A stretch of DNA of 64,000 bases from Mycobacterium sp. ENV421 (GTDB lineage Bacteria > Actinomycetota > Actinomycetes > Mycobacteriales > Mycobacteriaceae): positions 62,001-126,000 of the forward strand of contig NZ_PDHO01000003.1 in the NCBI RefSeq assembly GCF_002887815.1, written 5' to 3'. Shown one piece after another: positions 27,051 through 36,381 of this stretch. The translations under genes were made by a program, and so were the position numbers. The first letter of the stretch is position 1, and each line of letters begins with the position of its first letter. Under the pieces are notes generated by a model that ran no database searches, was not told the origin of the DNA, and worked only from the letters and a program-made list of their open reading frames with translations.

Positions 27051-27468
27051 TGGCGAACACTTCCGGGCGGGGTCGCCACAGCTAATCTAACCGTCCGTTA
27101 ACCTGGCGCATAACCTCCGGCAACACAACACGCCCGAGATCGCAACCGAGGCCGACACGCCGACGAACTTGCCATCCACAACACTCACCTGGCGCTACCC
27201 TGCGTTTAGCTGGGCGGATAACCCAAAATCGGCCGGTCATCCACAGGTTCTCCCCAACGACTCAACACCTCTTTTGCCAGCTATCCACAAACCACTAACA
27301 GGTTGATGAACAGGCTCGGTTTGCGAGGGCCCCAGCAACGTCTAGCGTGAGCCGTCGGCAGTGCGGTCCATCATCGTGACGCCGAATGCTTGTCGGGGGC
27401 GTGGGGTACACCTCTGATAGTGCATCGAACAGAAGTTCGACGAATTCAAGAGGAGGTGGGGCAGCCCA
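27051..27468. promoter_or_regulatory. Long leader of dnaB with DnaA-box-like 9-mers
   Basis: No convincing gene was seen in this stretch. It is richer in A and T than its neighbours. Three nonamers close to the DnaA box TTATCCACA lie in the same orientation: CCATCCACA (27172-27180, two differences), TCATCCACA (27237-27245, one) and CTATCCACA (27281-27289, one). The dnaB ribosome site AGAGGAGGTG is at about 27450-27460. DnaA control of dnaB is inferred. M. tuberculosis has the small gene Rv0057 in this interval; no counterpart was recognised. Confidence 0.5.
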
Positions 27469-30096
27469 ATGGCGGTCGTCGACGATCTCGGTCAGCCCGG
27501 GATGGACAGTCCTCCTCCTTCTGAGGACTTCGGTCGCCAGCCTCCCCAGGACTTAGCAGCCGAACAATCCGTGTTGGGCGGCATGCTGCTGTCCAAGGAC
27601 GCCATCGCCGACGTGTTGGAGCGGCTGCGCCCGGGTGACTTCTACCGGCCGGCCCACCAGAACGTCTACGACTCAATCCTGGACCTCTACGGCCGCGGTG
27701 AGCCCGCGGACGCTGTCACCGTCGCCGCCGAGCTGGACCGTCGCGGGCTGTTGCGCCGCATCGGTGGCGCGCCCTATCTCCACACGCTGATCTCGACGGT
27801 GCCGACGGCGGCCAACGCCGGGTACTACGCGGGCATCGTGGCGGAAAAGGCGTTGTTACGGCGTCTCGTGGAGGCCGGCACCCGGGTGGTGCAGTACGGC
27901 TACGCCGGCGCAGAAGGTGCCGACGTCAACGAGATCGTGGACCGCGCACAAGCCGAAATTTACGACGTCACCGAGCGGCGCACCGCTGAGGACTTCCTGC
28001 CGCTGGAAGATCTGCTGCAGCCGACGATGGACGAGATCGACGCCATCGCCTCGAACGGCGGTCTCTCCAAGGGCGTGCCGACGGGCTTCGAAGAGCTCGA
28101 CGCGTTGACCAACGGTCTGCACCCGGGTCAGATGATCGTGGTGGCGGCCAGGCCCGGTATGGGCAAGGCGCTGGGTCTGGACACGCCGCTGCCGACTCCG
28201 ACGGGCTGGACCACGATGGGCGAGGTCACGGTCGGGGACTACCTGATCGATGCCGACGGACGCCCCACGCGCGTGGTCGCGGTAACGGACGTCATGGTGG
28301 GCAGGCCGTGCTACGAGGTCGAATTCTCGGACGGCACAGTCCTTATCGCGGACGCTGAGCACCAGTGGCTGACGGAGACCCGCGCTTCGCGGAAGTCTGC
28401 GCAGGCCGCCGCGGTTGGCTACCACCGCTACAAGAACCAGCAGACGTTCGCCGCTGTCCGCACAACGCGGGAGATCGCTGAGACGCTGCGATGCCCGACA
28501 CAAGACCGCCGACTGAACCACTCGGTGACCAACGCCAAGCCGCTGCAGGCGCCAGATCGCGACTTGCTCGTCCCGCCGTACACGCTCGGCGCTTGGTTGG
28601 GTGACGGAACAAGCGCGGCAGCGCAGATCACCTCGGCTGATCCCGAGATCATCATGTGCATCGAGGCCGAGGGCATCGAGGCGCACAAGTCGGATACGGC
28701 GAAGTATCGCTATTCCTTGCGGCTGCCTACCCCCGATGCGCCGGTGGCACGGGACTGCGTGGTGTGCGGTAAGGCCTTCGTTCCCACGACAAGCCAGGTC
28801 CGAACCTGCGGGCAGTCATGCGGGGGCAGGGCACGCTTCCTGTCCGATCCGATGCCGGCGCCTACATGCTCACGGTGTGGGGGACCGTCGTGCGGGTTGC
28901 TGCTATGCCAGCCATGCCGGAATGCGGTCGGCACCTTGCAGGCTCAGCTCCGGACCATCGGGGTGCTCAACAACAAGCACATCCCAGCCGATTATCTGCG
29001 CGCCTCCGAGTCCCAGCGGCGCGCGGTGCTCGCCGGTCTGTTGGACACCGACGGCACGGTCACCAATGGCGGGGCCGTCCAGTTTTCGGTGACCAACCAG
29101 CGGCTCGCTGATGATGTCTTCGAACTGATCGTCAGCCTCGGCTACCGTTGCGGCCGCGCAACGAAGAGAGTCCGAGGTCGATCCGAAGAGAGTTCAACTG
29201 CTTTCATCCTGAACTTCTCCACTGATGACGAGGTGTTCGGGTTGCCCCGGAAAGCCTTGTTGCACAAGGAACGGCGGGCCAGCGGGAAAGTACGGGTGTC
29301 GTCGCGCTTCATCACGGACGTCCGGCCCATCGCGAGCGTTCCGGTGCGCTGCGTCGAGGTCGACAACGGCGACCACATGTATCTGGCGGGGCGGGCGATG
29401 ATCCCGACCCACAACTCGACCCTGGGCTTGGATTTCTTGCGGTCCTGCTCGATCAAGCACCGGTTTCCGAGCATCGTGTTCTCGCTGGAAATGAGCAAGT
29501 CGGAGATCGTGATGCGACTGCTCTCGGCCGAAGCGAAGATCAAGCTCGCCGACATGCGCTCGGGAAAGATGACCGACGACGACTGGACACGCCTGGCGCG
29601 CCGGATGAGCGAAATCAGCGAAGCGCCTTTGTATATCGACGATTCGCCGAACCTGACGATGATGGAGATCCGAGCGAAAGCACGCCGGCTGCATCAGAAG
29701 GCCGGATTGCGGCTGATCGTGCTCGACTACCTGCAGCTGATGACGTCGGGCAAGAAAGTCGAGTCGCGCCAGCAGGAAGTTTCTGAATTCTCCAGGCAGA
29801 TCAAGCTTTTGGCGAAAGAACTGGAAGTTCCAGTGGTCGCGATGAGCCAGCTGAACCGTGGTCCCGAGCAGCGCACCGACAAGAAGCCGATGCTGGCCGA
29901 CCTTCGCGAGTCGGGATCGATCGAGCAGGATGCCGACATGGTGATCCTGCTGCACCGTCCCGATGCCTTTGAAACCGACGACCCGCGTGGCGGCGAAGCC
30001 GACCTGATTGTCGCGAAACACCGTGCAGGACCTACGCGTACGGTGACAGTCGCACACCAGCTGCACCTGTCGCGGTTCACCAATATGGCGCGGTAA
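27469..30096 (+). CDS. dnaB: Replicative DNA helicase DnaB, intein-containing precursor
   Basis: An 875-residue precursor. Exteins: residues 1-233 (N-terminal primase-binding domain, linker, start of the RecA-like domain) and 650-875. Walker A GMGK-ST is split after Lys233 by the intein; after splicing the helicase is 459 residues, the normal length. Downstream motifs are intact: IVFSLEMSKSEI, IDDSPNLTMMEIRAKARRL, LIVLDYLQLM, VPVVAMSQLNRGPEQR, and the C-terminal VTVAHQLHLSRF. It unwinds the fork and recruits DnaG. ATG at 27469 with AGGAGG upstream. Without splicing the ATP site would be interrupted. Position matches Rv0058. Confidence 0.97.
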   Translation: MAVVDDLGQPGMDSPPPSEDFGRQPPQDLAAEQSVLGGMLLSKDAIADVLERLRPGDFYRPAHQNVYDSILDLYGRGEPADAVTVAAELDRRGLLRRIGGAPYLHTLISTVPTAANAGYYAGIVAEKALLRRLVEAGTRVVQYGYAGAEGADVNEIVDRAQAEIYDVTERRTAEDFLPLEDLLQPTMDEIDAIASNGGLSKGVPTGFEELDALTNGLHPGQMIVVAARPGMGKALGLDTPLPTPTGWTTMGEVTVGDYLIDADGRPTRVVAVTDVMVGRPCYEVEFSDGTVLIADAEHQWLTETRASRKSAQAAAVGYHRYKNQQTFAAVRTTREIAETLRCPTQDRRLNHSVTNAKPLQAPDRDLLVPPYTLGAWLGDGTSAAAQITSADPEIIMCIEAEGIEAHKSDTAKYRYSLRLPTPDAPVARDCVVCGKAFVPTTSQVRTCGQSCGGRARFLSDPMPAPTCSRCGGPSCGLLLCQPCRNAVGTLQAQLRTIGVLNNKHIPADYLRASESQRRAVLAGLLDTDGTVTNGGAVQFSVTNQRLADDVFELIVSLGYRCGRATKRVRGRSEESSTAFILNFSTDDEVFGLPRKALLHKERRASGKVRVSSRFITDVRPIASVPVRCVEVDNGDHMYLAGRAMIPTHNSTLGLDFLRSCSIKHRFPSIVFSLEMSKSEIVMRLLSAEAKIKLADMRSGKMTDDDWTRLARRMSEISEAPLYIDDSPNLTMMEIRAKARRLHQKAGLRLIVLDYLQLMTSGKKVESRQQEVSEFSRQIKLLAKELEVPVVAMSQLNRGPEQRTDKKPMLADLRESGSIEQDADMVILLHRPDAFETDDPRGGEADLIVAKHRAGPTRTVTVAHQLHLSRFTNMAR
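28168..29415 (+). mobile_element. DnaB intein (416 aa), class 3 features, LAGLIDADG endonuclease
   Basis: The intein spans precursor residues 234-649, inserted in the Walker A loop between Lys233 and Ser650. It begins with Ala, not Cys/Ser, and carries the class 3 trio: Trp300 (HQW, block B), Cys628 (VRCVEV, block F) and Thr647 (PTHN, block G). It ends His-Asn before Ser+1. LAGLIDADG motifs lie at 373-380 (LGAWLGDG) and 522-529 (ending DTDG), so homing may be active. Between them are two cysteine clusters: C430/C433/C447/C451 and C467/C470/C480/C483, each able to bind zinc. The 416-residue length equals the M. tuberculosis DnaB intein as I recall it. Confidence 0.93.
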
Positions 30097-30420
30097 CGGT
30101 CATTGGTGTCGCTGCGCTTGTGACCTTTCAAACTGCACGACCAAATCTCACCTGAAGTGACCCGCGAATGGCCAATTAGCCACGAAGGGTGAGACGACAA
30201 CAGGGAGCTGATCTCGTAGATGGGCGCGGATGAGTGCGATGGTGCCGTCGACGCCCGTCGTCAATCGTGGGCGACGGAACACCGCTAGACAGCCTGGTGC
30301 CCCGTTGTCGAACATGATGACCTCAGCTTGGCGGCCAGGCCGTCGAGCAGTGTGGCGGCGGCCATCGGCACGGTGGTCTACGTCAGCTGACGCAGTCGCC
30401 ATTTGCTTCGTGTGAGTTGG
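30097..30420. other. Non-coding or decayed stretch after dnaB
   Basis: This 324-bp stretch separates dnaB from the accessory island. A weak 84-codon frame (30148-30402, minus strand) and a 61-codon frame on the plus strand are present, but neither has a clear ribosome site or recognisable motif. It may hold the remains of a gene. In M. tuberculosis this position is followed by Rv0059-Rv0060, which are absent here. Confidence 0.4.
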
Positions 30421-31140
30421 TCAGTCGAGGGTGATGTCGGTCAGCGCGATGGATACCACTAGTTGCTCGGGGATCGGGTGGTTATCGGGATCGCGAACGT
30501 AGATCATGCGGGTGCGCGGGATGATGACGCCGTCGATCTCGTCGAAGTCCGAGACGTAGTGGGCGGCCGGGGAGCCGCCCGCGATGTCCACTTGGTAATC
30601 GCGGCGTTGGATCAGGCCGTCGTCGTCGATGTAGAGCACCTGGTGCGGGCTGTGGGTGGCGATGGAATCGGGATAGCTGACATGCAGTCGCCGCCAGGTC
30701 TGGCCGCGTTCGGTCCACGGCTCACCTTCCTCGGTGCGTACACCGGGCAAAGTGAGGTTGAACGGTTCGGCGGTGTACGTCCACATGGCGTAGCCGGTGA
30801 AGTATGCCAATTGCAGTGTCGTCCAGCGTGTTTCGAGGGTGTGGCCGGCGAAGGAGGCGCGAGGGTCGCCGAGCATCTCCACGACGTCGCCGTCGAGTGT
30901 CTCGATACCCACTCGGTCCGGTGTGTAGGCGGTCCTCAGGTCGTATGCGGTAAACGGACACAGGGAGGCCCGCTGGTCCTTGATCCACACCGTGATGTCA
31001 CCGTCGTCGACGATGCCGGGGACCTGTTTGATGTCCCAGATGGCTCCGCCGAAGCGCTTGTGTGCGCTCACCGATGTCAGCTGGTTCCAGCGGTCGGCCC
31101 CGCCGTACGCCTGCAGCGTCTTCTGGAGTAGGTCCGTCAC
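30421..31140 (-). CDS. Conserved hypothetical protein, paralogue of the 36382-37101 gene
   Basis: A 239-residue soluble protein with no signal peptide or helix-rich membrane segment. I do not recognise the family. It aligns end to end with the plus-strand gene at 36382: shared blocks include the AYGGADRWNQ/AHGGLNRFRQ start, PWTERGQTWRRL/PWTENGETWRRL, IATHS, YIDDDGL/YIDDTGL and a final VSIALTD/VSVDLSD. Both are 239 residues. The alternating hydrophobic pattern suggests a beta-rich fold, perhaps lipoprotein-carrier-like, which is a guess. It lies 10 bp downstream of an alpha/beta hydrolase gene on the same strand, so it is probably its operon partner. Confidence 0.8.
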   Translation of the reverse strand: MTDLLQKTLQAYGGADRWNQLTSVSAHKRFGGAIWDIKQVPGIVDDGDITVWIKDQRASLCPFTAYDLRTAYTPDRVGIETLDGDVVEMLGDPRASFAGHTLETRWTTLQLAYFTGYAMWTYTAEPFNLTLPGVRTEEGEPWTERGQTWRRLHVSYPDSIATHSPHQVLYIDDDGLIQRRDYQVDIAGGSPAAHYVSDFDEIDGVIIPRTRMIYVRDPDNHPIPEQLVVSIALTDITLD

Positions 31141-31150
31141 GAGGTGCCTT

Positions 31151-32014
31151 TCAGCGTCCGAGGAACTGACGGATGTGGTGGCCGAAGTCGACCGGGTACT
31201 GGTCGAGGAAGCCGTGTCCCGCGTCGGGGTAGATGCGTAGCTGTGCGCCTCGGATTCGTTCGGCGAGCAGGTAGCTGTTCTTGGTTGACATCATGGTGTC
31301 GTTGTCGCCGTTGGCTACCAGGGTGGGCTGCGTGATTGCCGAGAGCCGTTCCAGCTTCGAGGTTTCCGGGATGCCCCACGTCATCAACGCCTGATACTGG
31401 GCGTCGCGGCAGGCCAGCGTCGTCTCAATGTCGCGGGCCTCGGTGCGGGTGTGGGTGCGGGCGAGGTACTCCCAGCCGCGCTGGACGCTGGCTTCCGATC
31501 CGGAGAAGAAGAGGGCGAGGAAGTTCTCGGCGGTGATGTCGTCGCCGCAGGCGTAGGTGTAGACGTCGTCAGACCAGCGGTGCAGATCCGGTGCGCCTTG
31601 GGGGGCGGTGCCGGCCAGGACGAGGCGTCGCGGTAGTCGGGGGCGTATCAGGGCGATCTCCTGGGCGATATGCCCGCCGAGGGAGAATCCCAGCAGATCG
31701 ACGGTGGTGAGGTCGAGCGCGACGATGAATCGCAAGGCGCTGCGGGCCATGTCAGTGACGTTGTCCGGTGTTGTTCCGGTGGATCCGCCGACGCCGGGCA
31801 GATCCACCGTGATCACCTCACGGTCCGCGCTCAGGATGTCCAGCAATGCGGGGTCCCAGTAGTCGAGGTTTCCGCGGAAGTGCTGGAAAAGCACGAGCGG
31901 CGGCAACGTCACCGAGGGTGTCCCGATTCGCCGGTAGGCGAGGGTGTCCCCGGCCACATCGAGTCGAAGGTTGGGCGCGAGGGCGGCTCCCGCGTCCTGT
32001 GCGATGGTCGTCAT
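31151..32014 (-). CDS. Alpha/beta hydrolase
   Basis: A 287-residue alpha/beta hydrolase. Nucleophile Ser111 in GFSLGG, acid Asp237 or Asp239 in NGDND, and His267 in PDAGHGF. The oxyanion-loop region reads FQHFRGNLDYWDP, where HG is replaced by HFRG; the paralogue at 39913-40752 has the equivalent RFRGTMDHWDP. The substrate is unknown; the closest general relatives are esterases and C-C bond hydrolases. ATG at 32014. It leads a two-gene minus-strand unit with the 239-residue protein and is divergent from the chloroperoxidase-type gene. Confidence 0.88.
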   Translation of the reverse strand: MTTIAQDAGAALAPNLRLDVAGDTLAYRRIGTPSVTLPPLVLFQHFRGNLDYWDPALLDILSADREVITVDLPGVGGSTGTTPDNVTDMARSALRFIVALDLTTVDLLGFSLGGHIAQEIALIRPRLPRRLVLAGTAPQGAPDLHRWSDDVYTYACGDDITAENFLALFFSGSEASVQRGWEYLARTHTRTEARDIETTLACRDAQYQALMTWGIPETSKLERLSAITQPTLVANGDNDTMMSTKNSYLLAERIRGAQLRIYPDAGHGFLDQYPVDFGHHIRQFLGR

Positions 32015-32220
32015 CGTGCTGTCTCCCTAGCGCTGCTGGTCCAACCGTTGTCGATCACATTCGCAGGAAGCCACCCCGTGCTGTATCCGTCAGTTGACTA
32101 CCGCTTCCTCGTGCGTGCCGGGTGGGTTCCGGTAGCAATTCGACCTATGGCATCTCCCGCGGCGCCCATCGCACACTGGCATGCCGGAAACATCTTCAGG
32201 ACAGTGGGATTGGAGCACAC

Positions 32221-33042
32221 GTGCCGTACCTCAGCGGGTCGGATGGAACTCGACTCTTCTTTAAGGAATGGGGCAGTGGGCCGGCAGTGGTGTTCTGCCA
32301 CGGTTGGCCGCTGAGCGCAGACGCCTGGGACGTCGAGCTGAAGCTGTTCGCCGACAACGGCTACCGGGCCATCGCCCACGACCGCCGCGGGCACGGTCGG
32401 TCTGAACACAGCTGGGCCGGAAACGACATGGACACCTACGCGGCCGATCTTGCCGCGGTCATCGACGGTTTGGGATTGTCAAGCGTCGTCCTGGTCGGGC
32501 ACTCGACGGGTGGCGGGGAAGCGTTGCGCTATGCGGTGCGGCATGGCGCGGGCAGGGTGCGCAAAGTGGTCACCATCGGCGCCATTCCTCCGGTGATGGT
32601 GCAATCGGCGGCCAATCCGGAGGGCACTCCTGTCGCGGCGTTCGATGACATCCGCGCGCGGGTGTTGGCCGACCGGTCGCAGTACTGGAAGGAGTTGGCG
32701 CTGCCGTTCTACGGCTTCAACCGCAACGGAGCACGGGTGTCGCAGGGGTTGATCGACCACTTCTGGCAGCAGGGCATGCAGGCGGGTCTAGCGTCGGCCT
32801 ACGACTGCGTCAAGGCGTTCTCCGAGACCGATCTGACCGGTGACCTCAAGGACCTCGACGTCCCGATCCTGATCGCACACGGTGACGACGATCAAATCGT
32901 CCCGATGCACGATGCCGCGTCGAAGGCGATCGAACTGGTCCGCTACGGATCACTGCGCGTGTATCCGGGTGCCTCGCACGGGATTCACGGCGAGTATCAG
33001 CAGCAACTGGGCCGGGACCTGCTCGATTTCATTCGGGCTTGA
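32221..33042 (+). CDS. Alpha/beta hydrolase, non-heme chloroperoxidase/perhydrolase type
   Basis: A 273-residue protein. The start motif VPYLSGSDGTRLFFKEWGSG, then CHGWPLSADAWD, DRRGHGRSEHSWAGNDMDTY, nucleophile Ser95 in GHSTGG, an acidic residue in HGDDDQIVP, and His in GASHGIH are those of cofactor-free haloperoxidases, which are perhydrolases/esterases. Length matches the group (270-280). The GTG at 32221 follows TTGGAG by 5 nt. The 3' end overlaps the HxlR gene on the other strand by 14 bp. Confidence 0.9.
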   Translation: MPYLSGSDGTRLFFKEWGSGPAVVFCHGWPLSADAWDVELKLFADNGYRAIAHDRRGHGRSEHSWAGNDMDTYAADLAAVIDGLGLSSVVLVGHSTGGGEALRYAVRHGAGRVRKVVTIGAIPPVMVQSAANPEGTPVAAFDDIRARVLADRSQYWKELALPFYGFNRNGARVSQGLIDHFWQQGMQAGLASAYDCVKAFSETDLTGDLKDLDVPILIAHGDDDQIVPMHDAASKAIELVRYGSLRVYPGASHGIHGEYQQQLGRDLLDFIRA

Positions 33043-33481
33043 TCTCCACCAGGGCGACCCGCGACGAAGGTACGCGCTCGCCGTCCGAGCCGCGGAATAC
33101 GACGCCGACGGGCTCACCGGTGGAGGAGTCGATGAAGCGGAGGTCGCTGCTGTGAGCGCGGGCGAGGTGGATGTGGCCCCACTGGCCGATAGCCGCGAGC
33201 GCAGGGATTAGCGCGTGCCCGGCTTTGGTCAGGACGTAGCGGCTACGCCTACGGTCGCCGGGGTTTTGATAGTCGACCATCTCGAGGATGCCGGCATCCA
33301 CCAGTTCGCCGAGACGAGCACTCAATACGTCGGATGCGGCACCGAGCTGCTCGCGGAACTCCGAGAACCGCGACCGGCCAAGGAAGGCCTCGCGAAGGAT
33401 CAGCACAGCCCACGGTTGGCCGAGTATTGACATGGTGCGCGCAATGGGGCACGCATCCTCGGACCACAACTCACGACGCAT
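33029..33481 (-). CDS. HxlR family transcriptional regulator
   Basis: A 150-residue winged-helix protein. The signature includes Cys11 in EDACPIARTMSILGQPWAVLILREAFLG-type sequence, followed by RFSEFREQLGAASDVLSARLGELVDAGIL and the wing RRRSRYVLTKAG. In several HxlR proteins the N-terminal cysteine senses electrophiles or oxidants. Here it sits among hydrolase and reductase genes. It is divergent from the large LuxR-type regulator with 55 bp between them, where a TTGG-TATG-CCAA element (33500-33511) could be an operator. Confidence 0.9.
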   Translation of the reverse strand: MRRELWSEDACPIARTMSILGQPWAVLILREAFLGRSRFSEFREQLGAASDVLSARLGELVDAGILEMVDYQNPGDRRRSRYVLTKAGHALIPALAAIGQWGHIHLARAHSSDLRFIDSSTGEPVGVVFRGSDGERVPSSRVALVEIKPE

Positions 33482-33499
33482 CCCGCCATCCTAGCTGAG

Positions 33500-33511
33500 T
33501 TGGTATGCCAA
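33500..33511. promoter_or_regulatory. Short inverted repeat between HxlR and LuxR-type genes
   Basis: TTGG and CCAA arms flank TATG, midway in the 55-bp divergent interval. The arms are only 4 bp, so this could be chance. A shared operator for the HxlR protein is possible. Confidence 0.25.
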
Positions 33512-33539
33512 ACCCAGCTCTGGTACCTTCTAGCGGGTG

Positions 33540-36290
33540 ATGGTCGGGCGATCAGCGGAACTGGCCGAAGTCATAGCCGCACTGGCGGCTGTGTCCACCG
33601 GCGGATCGGCGTTGGTGGTCGAGGGGGATCCGGGAATCGGGAAGTCCACTCTGCTCGCACGCGCGAGTGAGTGGGCCAGCGCCAACGGGTACGGCCGGCT
33701 CTATTGTTCGGGCGTGCAGAGCCACAGCGAGATCGGCTTCGCCGGGCTGCACGAACTCCTACATCCGCTCCTCGTCCACGCACCTGCACTGCCCCCACGC
33801 CAGCGTTCGGCCCTGATGACCGCTTTCGGACTGGAAGACGGCCCAGTGCCCGATCGGCTCCTGGTCAGCTTGGCGGTTCTCGGGCTGCTGGAAGAAGCCG
33901 CCAACAATAGGCGCCTGCTGCTGGTCGTCGACGACGCACAGTGGTTGGACCAATCCACCCTCGACGTGTTGACCTTCGTGGCGCGTCGACTGACCAACGC
34001 GCCCTTGATGATGCTGTGTGCCGTGCGCTCGGCGCTCGACGGCACCGCCCAGTACCTCGACGGGTTACCCCGGTTGCCGCTGGGTCCACTCGGCTCCGAC
34101 GAGGCCGCCGAGCTTCTCGCCGCGACCCTGACGGCCTCCACCAACGCCCGCGAGGTCGACGCCTACACCCGTCGGCGCGTGCTGGAGCAAGCCCGCGGCA
34201 ATCCGCTGGCGGTCATCGAAATGGCTGTTGCGCTCGGCGAGCGGGCCACAGACGCCGTCCTCTTCGCGGGGGAGCCGTTGCCCACCGGCCGGCGCGTCGA
34301 GCGCGCCTTTCTTACTCAGGTGGCAGCGCTACCGGATCAAAGCCGGCTCCTTCTGCTCGTTGTCGCGGCCGGTAACGGTGTGTTGACCGAGATTCACAGC
34401 GCCGCAGAAGTTCTGGGATTGAATCTCGCCGAACACCTGGCCCCGCTGGAGCGATCGGGCCTCATCGTCGTCGGCCGCGGCGAGATCCAGGTCCGACATC
34501 CCCTGATTCGATCCGCCGTGTATGGCGCGGCGCCGCTGTCGTCACGCTCGATCGTGCACCGTGCGTTGGCGACCGCGACGACGGATCCGAACAGCGCCGC
34601 CTGGCATCGGGCCGAAGCGGCGTTCGGCCCGGATGAAGACGTCGCCGCCGACCTCGAGCGTGCCGCGGACAGGGCACGAGCCCGTGGCGCCGGCGCGGAG
34701 GCCGCTGCGGCGTTACGGCGTGCAGCGATCCTGACCCCGGACGTCGACCGGCGCGTCGATCGGCTGGCGTCCGCTGCCGACGTCGCGCGCAGTGCGGGAT
34801 TGATCGACGAGGCGATCAGAATCCTTCAGGAGGCGGAGCCACTGGCCGGGCACGGCGTCGCAGATACGCGGCTAGCGATCACCCGGTTCGTGCTCAATGC
34901 GACCGCCGCCATACCGGGCCAGTCGGCCGCCGAACTGCTGGCCCTGTCCGGGAAACTGCCCGAGGGGGACCCGAGACAACGAGAGTTGCTGTGGGCCGCG
35001 GCAATCGAGTGCCGGATGCACGGCCTGGCCGAACAACCTCGGCTCGATGTCATCGCAGCGATCCGTCGCGTCGACCAGTTCGACTCGTCGGACGACCCCT
35101 CCGACCCGCCACTGGCCATCGCCCTCGCACTGGTCGACGACGTGGGCCAGGGACCACGGTTCCGGGCCCGGCTACCGGAGTTGATCGACGAGGTCAGCGA
35201 CGACCCGCTCTCGATGTTGTCCTTGGGAATGGCCGCCGAGGGAGTCTCGGACCGGGACAACGCCTTTCGCTGCTACAGACTGGTGCAGAAGCACGGCCGG
35301 GAAACCGGTTCTCCTGCCAATGAGTGTGAAGGGCTGAGGGGCGCGTCGCAGATTCTGTTGACCCAGGGCCGACTCCAGGCCGCCGCTGTGAGTGCACAGC
35401 ATGCGCTGCGGATGGCCGAAGCCATGAACCTACCGACTACCGCCGGTTCGGCAGCGGCGATCCTGTCCCGCACGTTGACATGGCAGGGGCAGCCGGAGAG
35501 CGCCCGCCACGCGCTCGACCATTCTCGCGAACATCTGGCCACGGACCCCAGCATCCTCTGGAACGACGACGTGCATTGGGCAGCCGGCTTCGCGTCGCTG
35601 TGCGACGGCAACCACACAGACGCACTCGCTCATCTGCTGAAGATGACGCAGCATCGAACGAGTCGGCGCTGGGCGGTCGCCGACCTGGCCGAGGCCGCCG
35701 CGGGATGCGGTCAAGCGGACACCGTTCGCCCGCTGCTCGCCGCGATCGAAGATCAGGCCGAAGCCCTTGGCGTGAACAGCTTTCTGCTACACCGCGCCCG
35801 CGCGCTAGTGGCGGAGTGCCCGGTGGAGGCCGATGAGAGATTCGGGGCCGCGCTATCGGCGGCCGAGGGCAGCGGCGCCGAGGTGGAGATCGCGCGGACG
35901 CAGCTCCTCTACGGGGAGTGGCTCCGCCGCCGGCGCCGCGTCCTCGATGCCCGTTCACACCTGTCCGCCGCCTTCACCGCCTTCGACACCGCCGGGGCGA
36001 AGCCCTTCGCCGACCGGGCCGCCGCCGAGTTGCGCGCCGCGGGCGCCGCCGCCGCGCCTACGGCGGGCAGGAGCAACGCGGCGGCGACCTTGACCGCCCA
36101 AGAACTGCAGATCGCTCACATGGCGGTTGCCGGAATGACGAACCGCGAGATCGCCGACCGCATCTATCTGTCCCACCGCACCGTGGCCGCCCACCTGTAC
36201 AAGGTGTTCCCCAAGCTCGGCATCACCCGACGCAATCAGCTTCACGCAGCCCTGGGGGGTCGTCTCGAGGACGCTGAACCAGTCATCTGA
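33540..36290 (+). CDS. Large ATP-binding LuxR-type regulator (LAL)
   Basis: A 916-residue STAND-type regulator. N-terminal AAA ATPase: Walker A GDPGIGKST at residues 29-37, Walker B LLLVVDDAQWLD near 127-138. The middle 600 residues are helical repeats of TPR type. A C-terminal LuxR HTH lies at about 850-910 (LTAQELQIAHMAVAGMTNRE, then RTVAAHLYKVFPKLGI). Such proteins bind an inducer and ATP, oligomerise and activate nearby promoters. Either GTG 33537 or ATG 33540 may start the protein. It is followed at 91 bp by the 239-residue protein and RclA-like genes, the likely targets. Confidence 0.92.
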   Translation: MVGRSAELAEVIAALAAVSTGGSALVVEGDPGIGKSTLLARASEWASANGYGRLYCSGVQSHSEIGFAGLHELLHPLLVHAPALPPRQRSALMTAFGLEDGPVPDRLLVSLAVLGLLEEAANNRRLLLVVDDAQWLDQSTLDVLTFVARRLTNAPLMMLCAVRSALDGTAQYLDGLPRLPLGPLGSDEAAELLAATLTASTNAREVDAYTRRRVLEQARGNPLAVIEMAVALGERATDAVLFAGEPLPTGRRVERAFLTQVAALPDQSRLLLLVVAAGNGVLTEIHSAAEVLGLNLAEHLAPLERSGLIVVGRGEIQVRHPLIRSAVYGAAPLSSRSIVHRALATATTDPNSAAWHRAEAAFGPDEDVAADLERAADRARARGAGAEAAAALRRAAILTPDVDRRVDRLASAADVARSAGLIDEAIRILQEAEPLAGHGVADTRLAITRFVLNATAAIPGQSAAELLALSGKLPEGDPRQRELLWAAAIECRMHGLAEQPRLDVIAAIRRVDQFDSSDDPSDPPLAIALALVDDVGQGPRFRARLPELIDEVSDDPLSMLSLGMAAEGVSDRDNAFRCYRLVQKHGRETGSPANECEGLRGASQILLTQGRLQAAAVSAQHALRMAEAMNLPTTAGSAAAILSRTLTWQGQPESARHALDHSREHLATDPSILWNDDVHWAAGFASLCDGNHTDALAHLLKMTQHRTSRRWAVADLAEAAAGCGQADTVRPLLAAIEDQAEALGVNSFLLHRARALVAECPVEADERFGAALSAAEGSGAEVEIARTQLLYGEWLRRRRRVLDARSHLSAAFTAFDTAGAKPFADRAAAELRAAGAAAAPTAGRSNAAATLTAQELQIAHMAVAGMTNREIADRIYLSHRTVAAHLYKVFPKLGITRRNQLHAALGGRLEDAEPVI

Positions 36291-36381
36291 CGGATGCCCG
36301 TCGGCGAGCCGCTGGTCCACAGTTGGGGTGCACGGAGCCAATCAGGGATCGGCTTCACCGCACACCCGCTAAGGAGACACG

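Noticed and set aside
30148..30402. An 84-codon minus-strand frame after dnaB
   Set aside because: No motif, no ribosome site and a competing frame on the other strand. Kept only as possible remnant.
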